In this document: positions 25,620-33,696 of the stretch, piece by piece
How positions within the stretch are numbered: the stretch's first letter is position 1
How the letters are laid out: each line of letters opens with the position of its first letter
Assembly (NCBI RefSeq): GCF_000718635.1
Contig: NZ_JOBF01000001.1
Span: 1 to 64,000 of the forward strand
Direction: 5' to 3'
DNA length: 64,000 nucleotides
DNA from: Streptomyces varsoviensis
GTDB lineage: Bacteria; Actinomycetota; Actinomycetes; Streptomycetales; Streptomycetaceae
The notes under the pieces: generated by a model
What the model was told of the DNA's origin: nothing
What the model saw: only the letters and a program-made list of their open reading frames with translations
Database searches by the model: none
Position numbers and translations under genes: made by a program

Positions 25620-26507
25620 GTGGAGAGCGTGCGGGACGCGGCAGTAGTGGTGACCGGAGCGGGCGGCGGCATCGGCGCGGCCCTGGCCCGCCGATTCGCC
25701 GCCGAGGGCGCGCGCGTCGTGGTCAACGACCTCGACGCCGCCAAGGCCGCCGCCGTCGCCGAGGAGATCGGCGCCACGCCCCTGCCCGGTGACGCCTCCG
25801 GCGTCGTCGGCGCGGCGCGCGAGGCGCTCGGCGGGCGCGTCGACGTCTTCTGCGCCAACGCCGGGGTCGCGCCCGCCGGCGGCCCGGAGGCCGCCGAGGA
25901 GATCTGGGCCGGCGCCTGGGACATCAACGTGATGGCGCACGTACGGGCCGCACGCGAGCTGCTGCCGGAGTGGCTGGAGCGCGGCAGCGGCCGGTTCGTC
26001 TCCACCGTCTCCGCCGCCGGGCTGCTCACCATGCTCGGCTCGGCCCCGTACAGCGTCTCCAAGCACGCGGCCCTCGCCTTCGCCGAATGGCTCTCCGCCA
26101 CCTACCGGCACCGCGGCGTCGACGTCCACGCCATCTGCCCGCAGGGCGTGCGTACGGACATGCTCGACGTGACCGGGGCCGCCGGGGACCTGGTCCTGCG
26201 GCCCACCGCCATCGAGCCCGCCCAGGTCGCGGACGCGCTCTTCGCGGCCATGGCCGCCGGCCGGTTCCTGGTCCTGCCGCACCCCGAGGTCGCCGACTAC
26301 TGCACGGTGCGGGCCGCGGACCCCGACCGGTGGCTGAACGGCATGAACCGCCTCCAGCGGAAGCTGGAGCACACCGCGGCGGCCGAGGCCGAGAGCGCGA
26401 CCGAGACCGAGAGCGCGACCGGGGCGGACCAGGCGGCCGGGGCGGCGGAGGCGACCGGGACGGACCCGGCGACGACCAGGGCCGCCAAGACGGCCCCTCA
26501 GGTGTGA
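25620..26507 (+). CDS. SDR-family NAD(P)-dependent oxidoreductase
   Basis: A 295-residue short-chain dehydrogenase. The cofactor motif is VVVTGAGGGIGAAL (TGxxxGIG), followed by CANAGVAPAGG, the catalytic Ser in TVSAAGLLTM, and the catalytic YSVSK motif (SAPYSVSKHAALAF). The C-terminal 45 residues are an Ala/Thr/Glu-rich tail with short repeats (AESATETESATGADQAAGAAE) that is probably disordered. GTG at 25620 has GAGGGAG upstream. First gene of a run with an acyl-CoA ligase and a TetR regulator, so it probably oxidises or reduces an acyl-CoA intermediate. Confidence 0.88.
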   Translation: MESVRDAAVVVTGAGGGIGAALARRFAAEGARVVVNDLDAAKAAAVAEEIGATPLPGDASGVVGAAREALGGRVDVFCANAGVAPAGGPEAAEEIWAGAWDINVMAHVRAARELLPEWLERGSGRFVSTVSAAGLLTMLGSAPYSVSKHAALAFAEWLSATYRHRGVDVHAICPQGVRTDMLDVTGAAGDLVLRPTAIEPAQVADALFAAMAAGRFLVLPHPEVADYCTVRAADPDRWLNGMNRLQRKLEHTAAAEAESATETESATGADQAAGAAEATGTDPATTRAAKTAPQV

Positions 26508-26564
26508 CGACGCGAACCGCAGCCGAGAGCGGCCAGTAGCCGCACGCGCAGAAGGGCCCCACCC

Positions 26565-28214
26565 ATGACCACATATCAGGACAAGCCCTGGCTCGCCCAC
26601 CTCAACGCCGAACAGCGCGCCCCCATCTCCCCGCCCCCCAGCGTCCTGCACGCCTTCGAGGCCGCGGTCCGCCGCTTCCCCGACCGCGCCGCGCTCGTCT
26701 ACTTCGACGGCCGACTGAGCTACGCGGAGACCGACTGGCTCTCCGACGCCGTGGCGGCCCACCTCGTGGAGCGCGGCTTCCGGCGCGGCGACCGCGCCGT
26801 GCTCATGCTCCAGAACACCCCGCACTTCGTGATCGCGCTCCTCGGCGTCTGGAAGGCGGGCGGCGTCGCCGTCCCCGTCAACCCCATGTACAAGGCGGGC
26901 GAGGTCGGCCACATCCTGCGCGACGCCGAGGTGATCGCGCTGATCTGCGCCGACCACGCCTGGGCGGAGTATCTGCGGGCCGCGGCCGCCGACTCCCCGG
27001 TCCGCATCGCCCTCACCGCCTCCCCCTTCGACTTCCAGAGCCGCGACGACGCGCGGGTGCTGCGCGGCGGGCGCGCCGCCCCCGCGCGCGACGCCGACGA
27101 CCTGTACGCCGTGGCCCGCTCCGGCGCGCACCGCCCCGCCGACCCCGGCCTCACCGCCGAGCACACCGCGCTCATCAGCTACACCTCGGGGACCAGCGGC
27201 GCACCCAAGGGCGCCATGAACACCCACGGCAACATCATGTTCAACGCCGAGCGGCAGCGCACCGGCGGAGGCATCCCCGAAGGCTCCGTCTACTTCGTCC
27301 TCGCGCCGCTCTTCCACATCACCGGCATGGTCAACGAACTCTCGGTCTGCCTGACGAACGCCGGGACGCTCGCCCTCGCCTACCGCTTCGAGCCCGGCGT
27401 CGTCCTCGACGCGTTCCTCGAACACCGCCCCGCCTTCACCGTCGGCCCCTCCACCGCGTTCATGGCGCTGCTGGCCCAGCCCCAGGTCACGCGGGACCAC
27501 TTCGCCTCCTTCCAGTCGATCTCCTCCGGCGGCGCGCCCCTGCCGCCCGCGCTCACCGAGCGGTTCCGCGCCGCCAGCGGCTGCTACCTGCACAACGGCT
27601 ACGGGCTCACCGAGTGCACCGCCCCCTGCGCCAGCGTCCCGCCCGGCCTGGAGGCGCCCGTCGACCCGGCCTCGGGCACCCTCGCGGTCGGCGTGCCCGG
27701 ACCCGACACCGTGGTGCGGATCATCGACGAGAAGGGTTGCGACGTGCCCTTCGGCGAGCACGGCGAGATCGCGGTGCGCGGCCCCCAGGTCGTACCCGGC
27801 TACTGGCGGCGCCCCGAGGAGACCGAGGCGGCGTTCCCCGGCGGTGAGCTGCGGACCGGGGACATCGGCTTCATGGACCCGACCGGCTGGCTCTATGTCG
27901 TCGACCGCAAGAAGGACATGATCAACGCGTCCGGTTTCAAGGTCTGGCCGCGGGAGGTCGAGGACGTCCTCTACACCCACCCGGCCGTGCGCGAGGCGGC
28001 CGTCGTCGGGGTGCCCGACAGCTACCGGGGCGAGACGGTGAAGGCGTACGTGAGCCTGCGGCCCGGCGCCCCCGCCGAGGGCGCCGACCTCGTCGCGTAC
28101 TGCAAGGAACGGCTCGCCGCGTTCAAATACCCGCGCGAAGTGGAGATCCTGCCGGAGCTGCCCAAGACCATGAGTGGGAAGATCCTGCGGCGGGAACTGC
28201 GCGCCCGCGCGTAA
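26565..28214 (+). CDS. Class I adenylate-forming acyl-CoA ligase (fatty-acid-CoA ligase type)
   Basis: Activates a carboxylic acid to acyl-CoA through an acyl-adenylate. The 549 residues contain the P-loop YTSGTSGAPKGAMNTHGN, FHITGMVNELSVC, NGYGLTECTAPC, GELRTGDIGFMDPTGWLYVVDRKKDMI split over a few residues, and the C-terminal catalytic Lys in PKTMSGKILRREL. ATG at 26565, 57 bases after the SDR stop. It supplies the acyl-CoA for the neighbouring dehydrogenases. Chain length or structure of the acid cannot be read. Confidence 0.94.
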   Translation: MTTYQDKPWLAHLNAEQRAPISPPPSVLHAFEAAVRRFPDRAALVYFDGRLSYAETDWLSDAVAAHLVERGFRRGDRAVLMLQNTPHFVIALLGVWKAGGVAVPVNPMYKAGEVGHILRDAEVIALICADHAWAEYLRAAAADSPVRIALTASPFDFQSRDDARVLRGGRAAPARDADDLYAVARSGAHRPADPGLTAEHTALISYTSGTSGAPKGAMNTHGNIMFNAERQRTGGGIPEGSVYFVLAPLFHITGMVNELSVCLTNAGTLALAYRFEPGVVLDAFLEHRPAFTVGPSTAFMALLAQPQVTRDHFASFQSISSGGAPLPPALTERFRAASGCYLHNGYGLTECTAPCASVPPGLEAPVDPASGTLAVGVPGPDTVVRIIDEKGCDVPFGEHGEIAVRGPQVVPGYWRRPEETEAAFPGGELRTGDIGFMDPTGWLYVVDRKKDMINASGFKVWPREVEDVLYTHPAVREAAVVGVPDSYRGETVKAYVSLRPGAPAEGADLVAYCKERLAAFKYPREVEILPELPKTMSGKILRRELRARA

Positions 28215-28228
28215 CGACAGCGGCGCGG

Positions 28229-28312
28229 GCACAGAGCAGCACAGCAGCACACAGCAACACAGCACAGAGCAACACAGCACAGAGCAGCACGGCACAGAGC
28301 GGCACAGGACAG
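28229..28312. repeat. Microsatellite-like (CA/GCA-rich) tandem repeat
   Basis: Between the ligase and TetR genes the plus strand is a degenerate array of AGCACAGAGCAACAC-like units (period about 15, inner words ACACAGC and CAGAGCA). It is strongly depleted in T. It would give an unstructured leader before the TetR ribosome site. Such an array may vary in copy number between strains. Confidence 0.7.
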
Positions 28313-28325
28313 GGAAAGGCGGGCG

Positions 28326-28925
28326 ATGGCGATGGCCAAGGCGACGGAGGGCGACGCGAAGCCCGTACCGCAGCGGCTGCTGGCCGCCGCCACCCGGCTC
28401 TTCGCCGACCAGGGCTACGACCGCACCTCGGTGCAGGAGATCGTCGAGGCGGCGGGCGTGACCAAGGGCGCGCTCTACCACTACTTCGGCTCGAAGGACG
28501 ATCTGCTGCACGAGGTGTACGCGCGGCTGCTCCGCCTCCAGCAGGAGCGGCTGGACGCCATCGCCGGCTCCGCCGAGCCCGTGGAGCGGCGGCTGCGCGA
28601 GGCCGCCGCGGACGTCGTCGTCACCACCATCGACAACCTCGACGACGCCACGATCTTCTTCCGTTCCATGCACCAGCTCAGCCCCGAGAAGCACAAGCAG
28701 GTGCGGGCCGAGCGGCGGCGGTACCACGAGCGGTTCCGGGCCCTGATCGAGGAGGGCCAGGAGGCGGGCGTCTTCAGCCGGGAGACCCCGGCCGACCTGG
28801 TGGTCGACTACCACTTCGGGTCCATCCACCACCTTGGCGCCTGGTACCGCCCGCAGGGCCCGCTCACCCCGCGCGAGGTGGCCGACCACCTCGCCGACCT
28901 GCTGCTGAGGTCGCTGCGGGTGTAG
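28326..28925 (+). CDS. TetR/AcrR-family regulator of the acyl-CoA cluster
   Basis: A 199-residue regulator with the helix-turn-helix RLLAAATRLFADQGYDRTSVQEIV and GVTKGALYHYFGSKDDLLHEVY (residues about 17-65). The C-terminal domain (FRSMHQLSPEKHKQVRAERRRYHERFRALIEEGQ in part) is like KstR2-type TetR regulators of sterol and acyl-CoA catabolism. It sits between the SDR-ligase pair and the convergent ACAD-kinase pair. The 14-base operator copies at both outer promoters point to one regulator for both; this gene is the natural candidate. Confidence 0.9.
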   Translation: MAMAKATEGDAKPVPQRLLAAATRLFADQGYDRTSVQEIVEAAGVTKGALYHYFGSKDDLLHEVYARLLRLQQERLDAIAGSAEPVERRLREAAADVVVTTIDNLDDATIFFRSMHQLSPEKHKQVRAERRRYHERFRALIEEGQEAGVFSRETPADLVVDYHFGSIHHLGAWYRPQGPLTPREVADHLADLLLRSLRV

Positions 28926-28988
28926 CGGGACGTACGGGTGAGGGGGTGGCCGGGCTGTCCGGGCCACTCCCTCGTACGTGCCGCGCGC

Positions 28989-30203
28989 TCACTGGTGGCG
29001 CTTGAGCTCCCGGCGTGCGAGCGAGCGCTGGTGCACCTCGTCCGGGCCGTCCGCGAGCCGCAGGGTGCGCGCGCTCGCCCACAGCTCCGCGAGCGGGAAG
29101 TCCTGGCTGACCCCGCCGGCCCCGTACAACTGCACCGCGCGGTCGAGGATGTCCACGACCGTGCGCGGCGTCGCGATCTTGATGGCCTGGATCTCGGTGT
29201 GCGCGCCGCGGTTGCCGACGGTGTCCATCAGCCACGCCGTCTTGAGCACCAGCAGCCGCAACTGCTCCACCGCCACCCGCGCGTCCGCGATCCACTCCTG
29301 GACGACGCCCTGCCGGGCCAGCGGCTTGCCGAACGCCGTACGGTCCACGGCGCGCCGGCACATCAGCTCGATGGCCCGCTCCGCCATCCCGATCAGCCGC
29401 ATGCAGTGGTGGATGCGGCCGGGGCCGAGGCGGGCCTGGGCGATGGCGAAGCCGCCGCCCTCCTCGCCGATCAGATGGCTCGCCGGCACCCGCGCGCCGT
29501 GGAAGACGACCTCGGCGTGGCCGCCGTGCGCGTGGTCCTCGTAGCCGTACACCCGCATCGCCCGGCGGACCTCGACGCCCGGGGTGTCGCGGGGGACCAG
29601 GACCATGGACTGCTGGCGGTGCGGGTCCGGGCCGTCCGGGTCGGTCTTGCCCATGACGATGAAGATCCGGCAGTCGGGGTTCATGGCCCCGGAGATGTAC
29701 CACTTGCGGCCGGTGATGACGTAGTCGCCGCCGTCGCGTTCGATCCGCGTCTCGATGTTGGTGGCGTCGGACGAGGCGACCTCGGGCTCGGTCATCGCGA
29801 ACGCGGACCGGATCTCCCCGGCGAGCAGCGGCTCCAGCCACCGCCGCCGCTGCTCGGCGGAGCCGAACTGGGCGAGCACCTCCATGTTCCCGGTGTCGGG
29901 GGCGGCGCAGTTGAGCGCGGTGGGCGCGAGCTGCGGGCTGCGGCCGGTGATCTCGGCGAGCGGCGCGTACTGGAGGTTGGTGAGCCCGGCCCCGTACTTC
30001 TCGTCCGGCAGGAACAGGTTCCACAGGCCCCGCTCGCGCGCCTCCGCCTTGAGCTCCTCGACGATCGCCGGGGAGTCCCACGGGGAGGCCGTCTCCGCCC
30101 GCTGCGCGGCCGCGACCGGCTCGGCGGGGAGGACGCGCTCGTCCATGAACGCGAGGAGCCGTCCCCGCAGCTCCTCGGTACGGGCGTCGAATGCGAAGTC
30201 CAT
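28989..30203 (-). CDS. Acyl-CoA dehydrogenase (ACAD11-like)
   Basis: A 404-residue FAD-dependent acyl-CoA dehydrogenase. Landmarks are FAMTEPEVASSDATNIETRI, KWYISGAMNPDCRIFIVMGKTDPDG in part, RHxQQSMVLVPRDTPGVEV-like text (PHRQQSMVLVP), RLGPGRIHHCMRLIG, and the C-terminal LADGPDEVHQRSLARREL holding the likely catalytic base region. This pattern, especially GRIHHCMR and DGPDEVH, is that of ACAD10/ACAD11-type enzymes. ATG at 30203, seven bases after the stop of the kinase-like gene; one operon. Confidence 0.93.
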   Translation of the reverse strand: MDFAFDARTEELRGRLLAFMDERVLPAEPVAAAQRAETASPWDSPAIVEELKAEARERGLWNLFLPDEKYGAGLTNLQYAPLAEITGRSPQLAPTALNCAAPDTGNMEVLAQFGSAEQRRRWLEPLLAGEIRSAFAMTEPEVASSDATNIETRIERDGGDYVITGRKWYISGAMNPDCRIFIVMGKTDPDGPDPHRQQSMVLVPRDTPGVEVRRAMRVYGYEDHAHGGHAEVVFHGARVPASHLIGEEGGGFAIAQARLGPGRIHHCMRLIGMAERAIELMCRRAVDRTAFGKPLARQGVVQEWIADARVAVEQLRLLVLKTAWLMDTVGNRGAHTEIQAIKIATPRTVVDILDRAVQLYGAGGVSQDFPLAELWASARTLRLADGPDEVHQRSLARRELKRHQ

Positions 30204-30209
30204 GGTGTG

Positions 30210-31232
30210 CTAGCCCTCCTGAAGGGTGGTGAGTCCGTTGCCGATGAAGACGGGGACCAGGTCGCCGATGCGCTCGAAGCCGGAGCCGAGGGTCTGGCCG
30301 AGCGTGTAGCGGTAGTGGATGCCTTCGAGGATCACGGCGAGCTTGAAGTAGGCGAAGGCCGTGTACCAGGGCAGCGCGCTCACGTCGCGGCCGGAGCCGG
30401 CGGCGTAGCGCTCCACGATCTCGGCGGGCTCGGGGTGGCCGGGGGCGCCGCGCGTGGTGGCCACGGGCGAGCCCTCCACCGCCTCCTGCTCGCTGTACAT
30501 CATCAGCAGCCCGAGGTCGGTGAGCGGGTCGCCGAGGGTGGACATCTCCCAGTCCAGGATCGCGGTGATCCGGTCGTCCGCGCCGATCAGGACGTTGTCG
30601 AGGCGGTAGTCGCCGTGTACGACGGTGGGTTCCGGGGAGTCCGGCAGCTTCGCGGCGAGCGTCCGGTGCAGCTCGTCGATGCCGGGCAGGTCACGGTCGC
30701 GGGACGCCTCCAACTGCTTGCCCCAGCGCCGGAGCTGACGCTCCAGGAAGCCCTCGGGCCGTCCGAAGTCCGCCAGCCCGACGGCGGCCGGGTCGACGGC
30801 GTGCAGCCGTACGAGCGTGTCGGCGAGGCCGAGGACCACGTCGCGGGTGCGCCGGGGGCCGATCTCCGCGAGCTGTCCGGCGGTGCGGTACGGGGTGCCC
30901 GCCACGAACTCCATGACGTAGAAGGGCGCTCCGATGACGGACTCGTCCTCGCACAGCAGCAGCGTCTCGGGAACCGGCACGGCGGTGTCGCGCAACGCGC
31001 TGATCACCCGGTACTCGCGCGCCATGTCGTGGGCGGTGGCGAGCACGTGGCCGAGCGGGGGGCGGCGCACCACCCAGCGGGAGGCGCCGTCGGTGACCGC
31101 GTAGGTGAGGTTGGACCGGCCCCCCTCGATCAGCTCGGCGGTCAGCGGCGCCGTCGCGAGGCCGGGGCGCTCGCGGTCCAGGTGCGCGCTCAGCCGCTCC
31201 AGGTCGAGCCCCGGCGGATTGCCCTTGCTCAT
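30210..31232 (-). CDS. APH-family phosphotransferase (ACAD10/11 kinase-domain homologue)
   Basis: A 340-residue aminoglycoside-phosphotransferase-fold kinase. Motifs: GGRSNLTYAV (nucleotide loop), the catalytic loop VVHGDYRLDNVLI, and the metal-binding DWEMSTLGDPLTDLG. In animals this domain is fused to ACAD10/ACAD11; in Pseudomonas LvaA a related kinase phosphorylates 4-hydroxyacyl-CoA. Here kinase and dehydrogenase are separate, adjacent genes. ATG at 31232 has GAGGAG seven bases upstream; an in-frame ATG at 31298 lies close to the operator and lacks such a site. It is not an antibiotic-resistance gene on this evidence. Confidence 0.9.
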   Translation of the reverse strand: MSKGNPPGLDLERLSAHLDRERPGLATAPLTAELIEGGRSNLTYAVTDGASRWVVRRPPLGHVLATAHDMAREYRVISALRDTAVPVPETLLLCEDESVIGAPFYVMEFVAGTPYRTAGQLAEIGPRRTRDVVLGLADTLVRLHAVDPAAVGLADFGRPEGFLERQLRRWGKQLEASRDRDLPGIDELHRTLAAKLPDSPEPTVVHGDYRLDNVLIGADDRITAILDWEMSTLGDPLTDLGLLMMYSEQEAVEGSPVATTRGAPGHPEPAEIVERYAAGSGRDVSALPWYTAFAYFKLAVILEGIHYRYTLGQTLGSGFERIGDLVPVFIGNGLTTLQEG

Positions 31233-31305
31233 CGCGTGCTCCTCGGTGTCGGGCGTAGGCGAGTGGAACAGGTGGGTCGCGGTGCGTACGCGGAACATGA
31301 TGCCG

Positions 31306-31319
31306 ACCAGTCGGTATGT
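31306..31319. promoter_or_regulatory. Operator ACCAGTCGGTATGT upstream of the kinase/ACAD genes
   Basis: Exact reverse complement of 25568-25581. Together with its left neighbour it forms the perfect palindrome CCGAC-CA-GTCGG at 31303-31314, 70-75 bases upstream of the chosen kinase start. ACCGACyrGTCGGT-like palindromes are known for TetR repressors of fatty-acid metabolism. Binding by the TetR encoded at 28326 is an inference. Confidence 0.6.
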
Positions 31320-31380
31320 CGTCCAGTGACCTCGTGAAGAGATCTAGCGCACTGAACTCATTTCTGAATAGGGTTCATGT

Positions 31381-32736
31381 ATGGATACGTCGCTGGCGAT
31401 CGCAGAGGTTCACCTCACCCCGATCCTGATAGCCGACCCGCCCTTGCTCAACACCCAGGGCGTCCACCAGCCGTACACCCCGCGGCTCATCGTCGAAGTC
31501 GTCACGCGCGGCGGCGTGACGGGGGTGGGGGAGACGTACGGCGACGGCGAATACCTCGCGCTCGCCCGCCCGCTCGCCGACTCTGTTATGGGTCTCCCGG
31601 TCACGGATGTGAACCGACTGTTCTCGCTGGCCGAGGCGGCGGAGTGCGCGGCGGCGGGGGAGCGGGGGGAGTCGGGGGAGGCGGGGGAGGCGGGCCCCGG
31701 CCCGGCCGCCGCCGACGTCGCCGCCGGGGGACTGCGGGGCGTGCGCAACGCCGCCAAGCTCCGCCTCTCCGTGGTCTCCGCGTTCGAGGTGGCCTGCCTC
31801 GACGCGCTCGGCAAGACCCTCGGCCTGCCCGTGCACACGCTCCTCGGCGGCAAGGTCCGCGACCGCGTCGAGTACAGCGCGTACCTCTTCTACCGCTGGG
31901 CCGCCCACCCCGCCCGGCCCGCGCCCGAGGTGCCGGAGGACGACTGGGGCGCCGCCCTCGACCCGTCAGGGATCGTCGACCAGGCGCGGCGCTTCGCCGA
32001 CGCCTACGGCTTCCGCTCCTTCAAGCTCAAGGGTGGCGTCTTCCCGCCGGACGAGGAGATCGCCGCCGTACGGGCACTCGCCGCGGCCTTCCCCGGACAG
32101 CCCCTGCGCCTCGACCCCAACGGCGCCTGGTCCGTGGAAACGTCCCTGCGCGTGGCCCGCGAACTGCGCGACGTACTCGAATACCTGGAGGACCCCGCGA
32201 GCGGCACCGACCGGATGGCCGAGGTCGCGGCGGGCCGCGCCCGGACCGGCCTGCCGCTCGCCACCAACATGTGCGTGACGACCTTCCCCGAGATACGGGA
32301 GGCGTTCGCCCGCGACGCCGTGCAGGTCGTCCTGTCGGACCACCACTACTGGGGCGGGCTGCGCAACACCCGCGAACTCGCCGCGATCTGCCGCACCTTC
32401 GGCGTCGGCCTGTCCATGCACTCCAACACCCACCTGGGCATCAGCCTCGCCGCCATGACGCACGTCGCCGCCACCGTGCCCAACCTCGACTACGCCTGCG
32501 ACACCCACTACCCCTGGCAGACCGAGGACGTCATCACCCGCCGCCACGCCTTCGAGGACGGCTGCCTGACCGTCCCCGACGCCCCCGGCCTCGGCGTCGA
32601 ACTCGACCGCCCCGCCCTCGCCGCCCTCCACCGCCGCTGGCTGGACGACGACGGCACCCTGCGCGAACGCGACGACGCGGCCGCGATGCGGCTCGCGGAC
32701 CCCACCTGGACGACACCGGCGGTGCCGCGCTGGTGA
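31381..32736 (+). CDS. gudD: Glucarate dehydratase (enolase superfamily)
   Basis: Dehydrates D-glucarate (and usually L-idarate) to 5-keto-4-deoxyglucarate. The 451 residues carry the superfamily active site: the KxK pair in FRSFKLKGGVF, the Mg ligands Asp in LRLDPNGAW, Glu in LEDPASG and the next site in ATNMCVTTFPE, and the catalytic His-Asp pair in LSDHHYWGG and MHSNTHLGISLAA. A Gly/Glu-rich insert (AAGERGESGEAGEAGPG) sits near residue 100. ATG at 31381. No transporter or aldolase for the pathway is adjacent. Confidence 0.92.
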   Translation: MDTSLAIAEVHLTPILIADPPLLNTQGVHQPYTPRLIVEVVTRGGVTGVGETYGDGEYLALARPLADSVMGLPVTDVNRLFSLAEAAECAAAGERGESGEAGEAGPGPAAADVAAGGLRGVRNAAKLRLSVVSAFEVACLDALGKTLGLPVHTLLGGKVRDRVEYSAYLFYRWAAHPARPAPEVPEDDWGAALDPSGIVDQARRFADAYGFRSFKLKGGVFPPDEEIAAVRALAAAFPGQPLRLDPNGAWSVETSLRVARELRDVLEYLEDPASGTDRMAEVAAGRARTGLPLATNMCVTTFPEIREAFARDAVQVVLSDHHYWGGLRNTRELAAICRTFGVGLSMHSNTHLGISLAAMTHVAATVPNLDYACDTHYPWQTEDVITRRHAFEDGCLTVPDAPGLGVELDRPALAALHRRWLDDDGTLRERDDAAAMRLADPTWTTPAVPRW

Positions 32737-32935
32737 GAGCCCGTGGGCCGGGCCCGCCTCCGCCCTGCGGGCGGCTTCCCCGGGGGCGTCTCGCCCAGCG
32801 GCGCGGCCGGGGGCCCGGCGAGGGGGCCCAGGCTCTGCCGTGGGGCTCCCGCCGTCCGTGGGCGGCTTTCGCACGGCGCCTCGCCCAGCGGCGCGGCGGG
32901 GGGCTCCTTCCGGGCGAACATGGCCGGTCACGGCC
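32737..32935. repeat. Intergenic direct repeat between convergent genes
   Basis: The word CTCGCCCAGCGGCGCGGC occurs at about 32790 and again at about 32882, each inside a longer similar stretch of about 29 bases. No gene is supported. The region may hold the terminators of the glucarate dehydratase and DUF202 genes, but no single hairpin stands out. Confidence 0.5.
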
Positions 32936-33262
32936 CTATCGCAGCAGGCCCGCTCCCAGCGCCGCCAGCGCGAGCGTGCAGGCGGCCGTGGCCAGGGCGG
33001 CGCGCGTGGAGAGGGCGGGTGGGCGGGCCGTGGCCAGGGCGTGGATGCGGCGATTGGCGGCGCCGAGGAAGGCCAGGAAGACGAGGGCGATCAGTGCCAC
33101 GACCAGCACGGCGAGCGGGTCCGGGCCGCCGCGCAGGGCCTGCCGGGCGGCGAGCACCCCGGCCACGGCGCAGGACAGCGTGGTACGCCGCCACGCCATC
33201 CGGGTCCGTTCCGGCTGGAGCCCCGGGTCCCGCTCGTACCCGTCCCGCGCACCGGCCGTCAT
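32936..33262 (-). CDS. DUF202-family membrane protein (second of a pair)
   Basis: A 108-residue protein with the DUF202 start pattern DPGLQPERTRMAWRRTTLS and about three hydrophobic helices: SCAVAGVLAARQAL, PLAVLVVALIALVFLAFLGAA, and ALATAACTLALAALGAGLL. The ATG at 33262 overlaps the TGA of the preceding DUF202 gene by one base (TGATG), so translation is coupled. Function unknown; YidH/YidG-like pairs are common. Confidence 0.85.
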   Translation of the reverse strand: MTAGARDGYERDPGLQPERTRMAWRRTTLSCAVAGVLAARQALRGGPDPLAVLVVALIALVFLAFLGAANRRIHALATARPPALSTRAALATAACTLALAALGAGLLR

Positions 33263-33687
33263 CAGCCCGCCCAGCCGAAGGCGACCGCGAGCACCAGCAC
33301 CGCCGAGAGGACCGCCAGCAGCAGCGCCAGCACGGTCGGGAACCGGCTGATCGGCAGGTCCTCGCCGCGCCGCATGGCGCGTTCGCAGCGCACCCACTGG
33401 TTGACCGCCCGCACCGCGCAGAGCGCGCCGCCGACCAGCAGCACCAGCGCCAGCGTGAGCCGCAGCGGCCGGGATATGTGCGGCAGGAACTGATCGACCG
33501 CGAACCCGCCGCCCACCAGCGCCAGCGAGGTGCGCAGCCAGGCCAGGAAGGTGCGCTCGTTGGCGAGCGTGAAGCGGTAGTCGGGGGTCTCGCCCTCCTC
33601 GTGGATGCGCTGGGGGGCGAACCACAGCCGCACGTTCGCGGCTGCGGACGCGAGGGCCCCGGAGCCGGGCCGGGGGCGATCGATCAT
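33262..33687 (-). CDS. DUF202 (YidH-like) membrane protein
   Basis: A 141-residue integral membrane protein. The conserved N-terminal motif FTLANERTFLAWLRTSLALVGGGFAV is diagnostic for DUF202/YidH, followed by two further helices (LTLALVLLVGGALCAVRAV and VLALLLAVLSAVLVLAVAFG). It is followed by a second, shorter DUF202 gene with a one-base overlap; the two products may form one complex. It starts nine bases after the Nudix gene stop, so all three could be one transcript. Confidence 0.9.
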   Translation of the reverse strand: MIDRPRPGSGALASAAANVRLWFAPQRIHEEGETPDYRFTLANERTFLAWLRTSLALVGGGFAVDQFLPHISRPLRLTLALVLLVGGALCAVRAVNQWVRCERAMRRGEDLPISRFPTVLALLLAVLSAVLVLAVAFGWAG

Positions 33688-33696
33688 GCTCTGACC

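Noticed and set aside
25581..28967. Minus-strand open frame of about 1130 codons opposite SDR, ligase and TetR genes
   Set aside because: Antisense shadow of three strong plus-strand genes.
30210..31232. Aminoglycoside resistance phosphotransferase
   Set aside because: The APH fold is shared, but the pairing with an ACAD11-like gene and the motif details fit the acyl-CoA kinase group, not drug resistance.
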